The position numbers were made by a program, and so were the translations under genes. Below are positions 27,373-28,937 of a stretch of 28,937 nt of DNA, one piece after another. Every line of letters starts with the position of its first letter. Positions within the stretch are counted from its first letter, which is position 1. The notes beneath the pieces are model-generated. The model ran no database searches. It had not been told where the DNA came from and saw only the letters and a program-made list of their open reading frames with translations. Source of the stretch: Zopfochytrium polystomum (Eukaryota; Chytridiomycota; Chytridiomycetes; Chytridiales; Chytridiaceae); contig JAIVFJ010000516.1 in NCBI GenBank assembly GCA_025765615.1, forward strand, positions 1-28,937. Reading direction: 5' to 3'.

Positions 27373-28937
27373 TCATCTCCCCCTTCTAGGCCTCTTCTGC
27401 AACTTGGTGGGGTACCTGGTCTTGAACTTGAGCAGAAGGTCTTGGCAGTGAGTGAGGTTTGACTCAGGTTCCCAGGTGTTGTCAGCATCTGAGTAACCTT
27501 TCCACTTAACAAGGAACTTGAGTGTCCTTCCAAACCACTTGGCATCCAAGATTTGTTCAACCTCAAATTCCTCCTCACCTTCTACCTCAACTGGAGGAGG
27601 AGGAGGAACAACTCTGCCTGGAATGGAATTGGCCACAACTTTCTCCAAAAGGCTGACATGGAAAACTGGGTGGATTTCATGGGATGCAGGGAGATCCAGC
27701 TTGAAGGTGACTGATTGATTTGCTCCAAGATCTTGAAGGGTCCCAACTTGGAGTTGTCTAGCTGGACTTGGTCTATTTGGTCTGCAAGTTCTTCCTCATG
27801 CCACGGCAGTAAAAGTCTCTGGAAACAAGCTCATATGTCTTGTGCTCTCCTGGGTGTCCAGCTGTTGCTGCATCATGCCTGTGTCTTGAGTATCTCAAGT
27901 TTTCCTCTTCTTGGTTGATTGAATCTTGTGAGGCTTGGGTCCTTGGGAAATAGCAATAGGCCCCACACTGTCAGGGAAGCAGTGAAAGGGTGTGTCTTGG
28001 ATGGTGGGGTGAAACCATCTCCCCCTTCAGGTGCAAGGTCCTGTCCTTCTGTGCTCATCAGCAGTGGGGCTTGAATTGTTGACTGGGAACTGTGATTCTT
28101 GAATCTTTGACTGAGGGTTCTGTTCTTGGCAAAGACTGTGAGCTGTGGAGCTTGAATCTTGAATTTGGACTGTGAACTGTGGTACTTGAATCTTTGACTG
28201 TGGGTTCTGTGAACTACAGACTTGGCCATGACTGTGAGCTCTATGAGCTGTCCTGGAATCTTGACTATGAACTGTGAACTGTGGAACTTGAGTCTTGGCT
28301 GGCTGTGAATCTTGAATCAAGGGCTTGAGAGCATGAGACTTGGGGGCTTGACTTGAGTTTTGGGTGACTGTTCCGATTGGTGGAGGTTGGACTTGACCAG
28401 TGACCCAATCAATGGCAGGGTTCTGGGTTTGCAGCCATGGTAATCCCAGGATGACAGAGAATGTGGGTGAGCCAAGATCCAATACTTCCAGATTGACCAT
28501 GGATGGTGGAAAGTCTTGGATGTGGAGGTTTAGCTTGGTTTCATGGCTGATTTCCTTGAACAGAGCATGATTGGCAAAGTGGACCTTGAGGGGTGTGGAT
28601 TTCTTGATCGTAGGAATGGCACAAGACTTGGCAAGGGTGGCATCAATGATGTTGCAGGATGATCCAGAGTCTATAAGGGCCTTGGTTGTGATGGTTGACT
28701 TGGGTGAGAGTTGAATCTTGACATCCATGGTGAGTTGGTGGGGCTTGGAATCTGAGGTGTTTGTGGTGCTGGTGGTGGTGATGAAACAGGGGCAGCTTGG
28801 AGGAGGGTCCAGGGAATTGCCCCTCAGTGAGCCTGGACCTGGGAGTTTGGGTGCTTCTTCCTTGGGCAGTCCTTGACAGCATGCTCCTTGGAGCCACAGT
28901 AAAAACACAGTCCCTGCTGGGCCCTCCTTGCTTTCTC
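27373..28937 (-). pseudogene. Pol remnant (and Gag end) of the second unit, frameshifted
   Basis: The chromodomain frame is intact from 27373 to about 27648 and the protease/linker frame from about 28027 to 28908. Between 27640 and 28030 there are around ten single-base insertions and deletions relative to the first unit, which break the frame. Outside that interval the two units are almost identical. Either real decay or a low-quality consensus in this stretch. The Gag zinc-knuckle codons begin near 28880 and continue past the edge. Confidence 0.8.

Larger units (their letters stand above)
27020..28937 (-). mobile_element. Second, tandem unit of the same retrotransposon (cut by window edge)
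   Basis: From 27373 rightwards the sequence repeats 24605-26169 with an offset of 2768 bases. The same RT/RNase H/integrase-core deletion is present, so the deletion is older than the tandem arrangement. The unit runs LTR, chromodomain, linker, protease and into the Gag zinc knuckle, where the window ends. Confidence 0.93.

Noticed and set aside
1..28937. tRNA, rRNA genes and CRISPR arrays
   Set aside because: No cloverleaf with a GTTCRANNC arm, no rRNA core sequence and no regularly spaced repeat-spacer units were seen by eye.

Overview
The window is eukaryotic and looks like an early-diverging fungus. A zoosporic (chytrid-type) fungus is my best guess, with moderate confidence. The reasons are short introns (41-145 nt, one of 243) with GT...CTAAC/CTGAC...AG signals, two SUR7/PalI-family tetraspanners (a fungal family), a fungal-style NACHT ATPase (DALDEC and LHKS motifs), an F-box protein, and a Ty3/Gypsy chromovirus. 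Coding exons are GC-rich. Spacers are AT-rich with many homopolymers and microsatellites. Gene models below were built by hand by matching intron phases, and exon borders are given so they can be tested.

Left part (1-5 kb): the N-terminal start of a minus-strand gene running off the left edge, a decayed Tc1/mariner transposase, and a three-exon gene whose C-terminal half resembles the permuted papain-like (LRAT/NlpC-P60-like) fold. The tail of that last gene overlaps a short inverted-repeat element.

Middle (5.7-19 kb): two PalI/SUR7 paralogs in divergent orientation (5699-7466 minus, 10002-11183 plus) with identical intron positions. They flank a six-exon atypical Rho GTPase that lacks several GTPase-critical residues. 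Then come a Cys-free, heavily glycosylated secreted protein, a small Ala-rich helical protein, and an F-box plus LamG-like protein. Around the F-box gene lie three decayed copies of another F-box-like sequence and a local segmental duplication.

Right part (20.4-28.9 kb), the most interesting: a minus-strand gene encoding a TIR-NACHT-ankyrin protein, an NLR-like immune or allorecognition receptor architecture. Its 5' exon is cut off by a chromodomain LTR retrotransposon. The retrotransposon is a deletion derivative (Gag, protease and chromodomain kept; RT, RNase H and integrase core lost). It sits in a tandem array sharing an LTR and has an 11-nt self-priming (Tf1-like) primer-binding site. 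Its LTRs carry a long phased array of heat-shock elements upstream of a TATA box. Because the LTR reads in the same direction as the NLR gene and touches it, heat-inducible expression of the receptor from the LTR is a concrete, testable idea.
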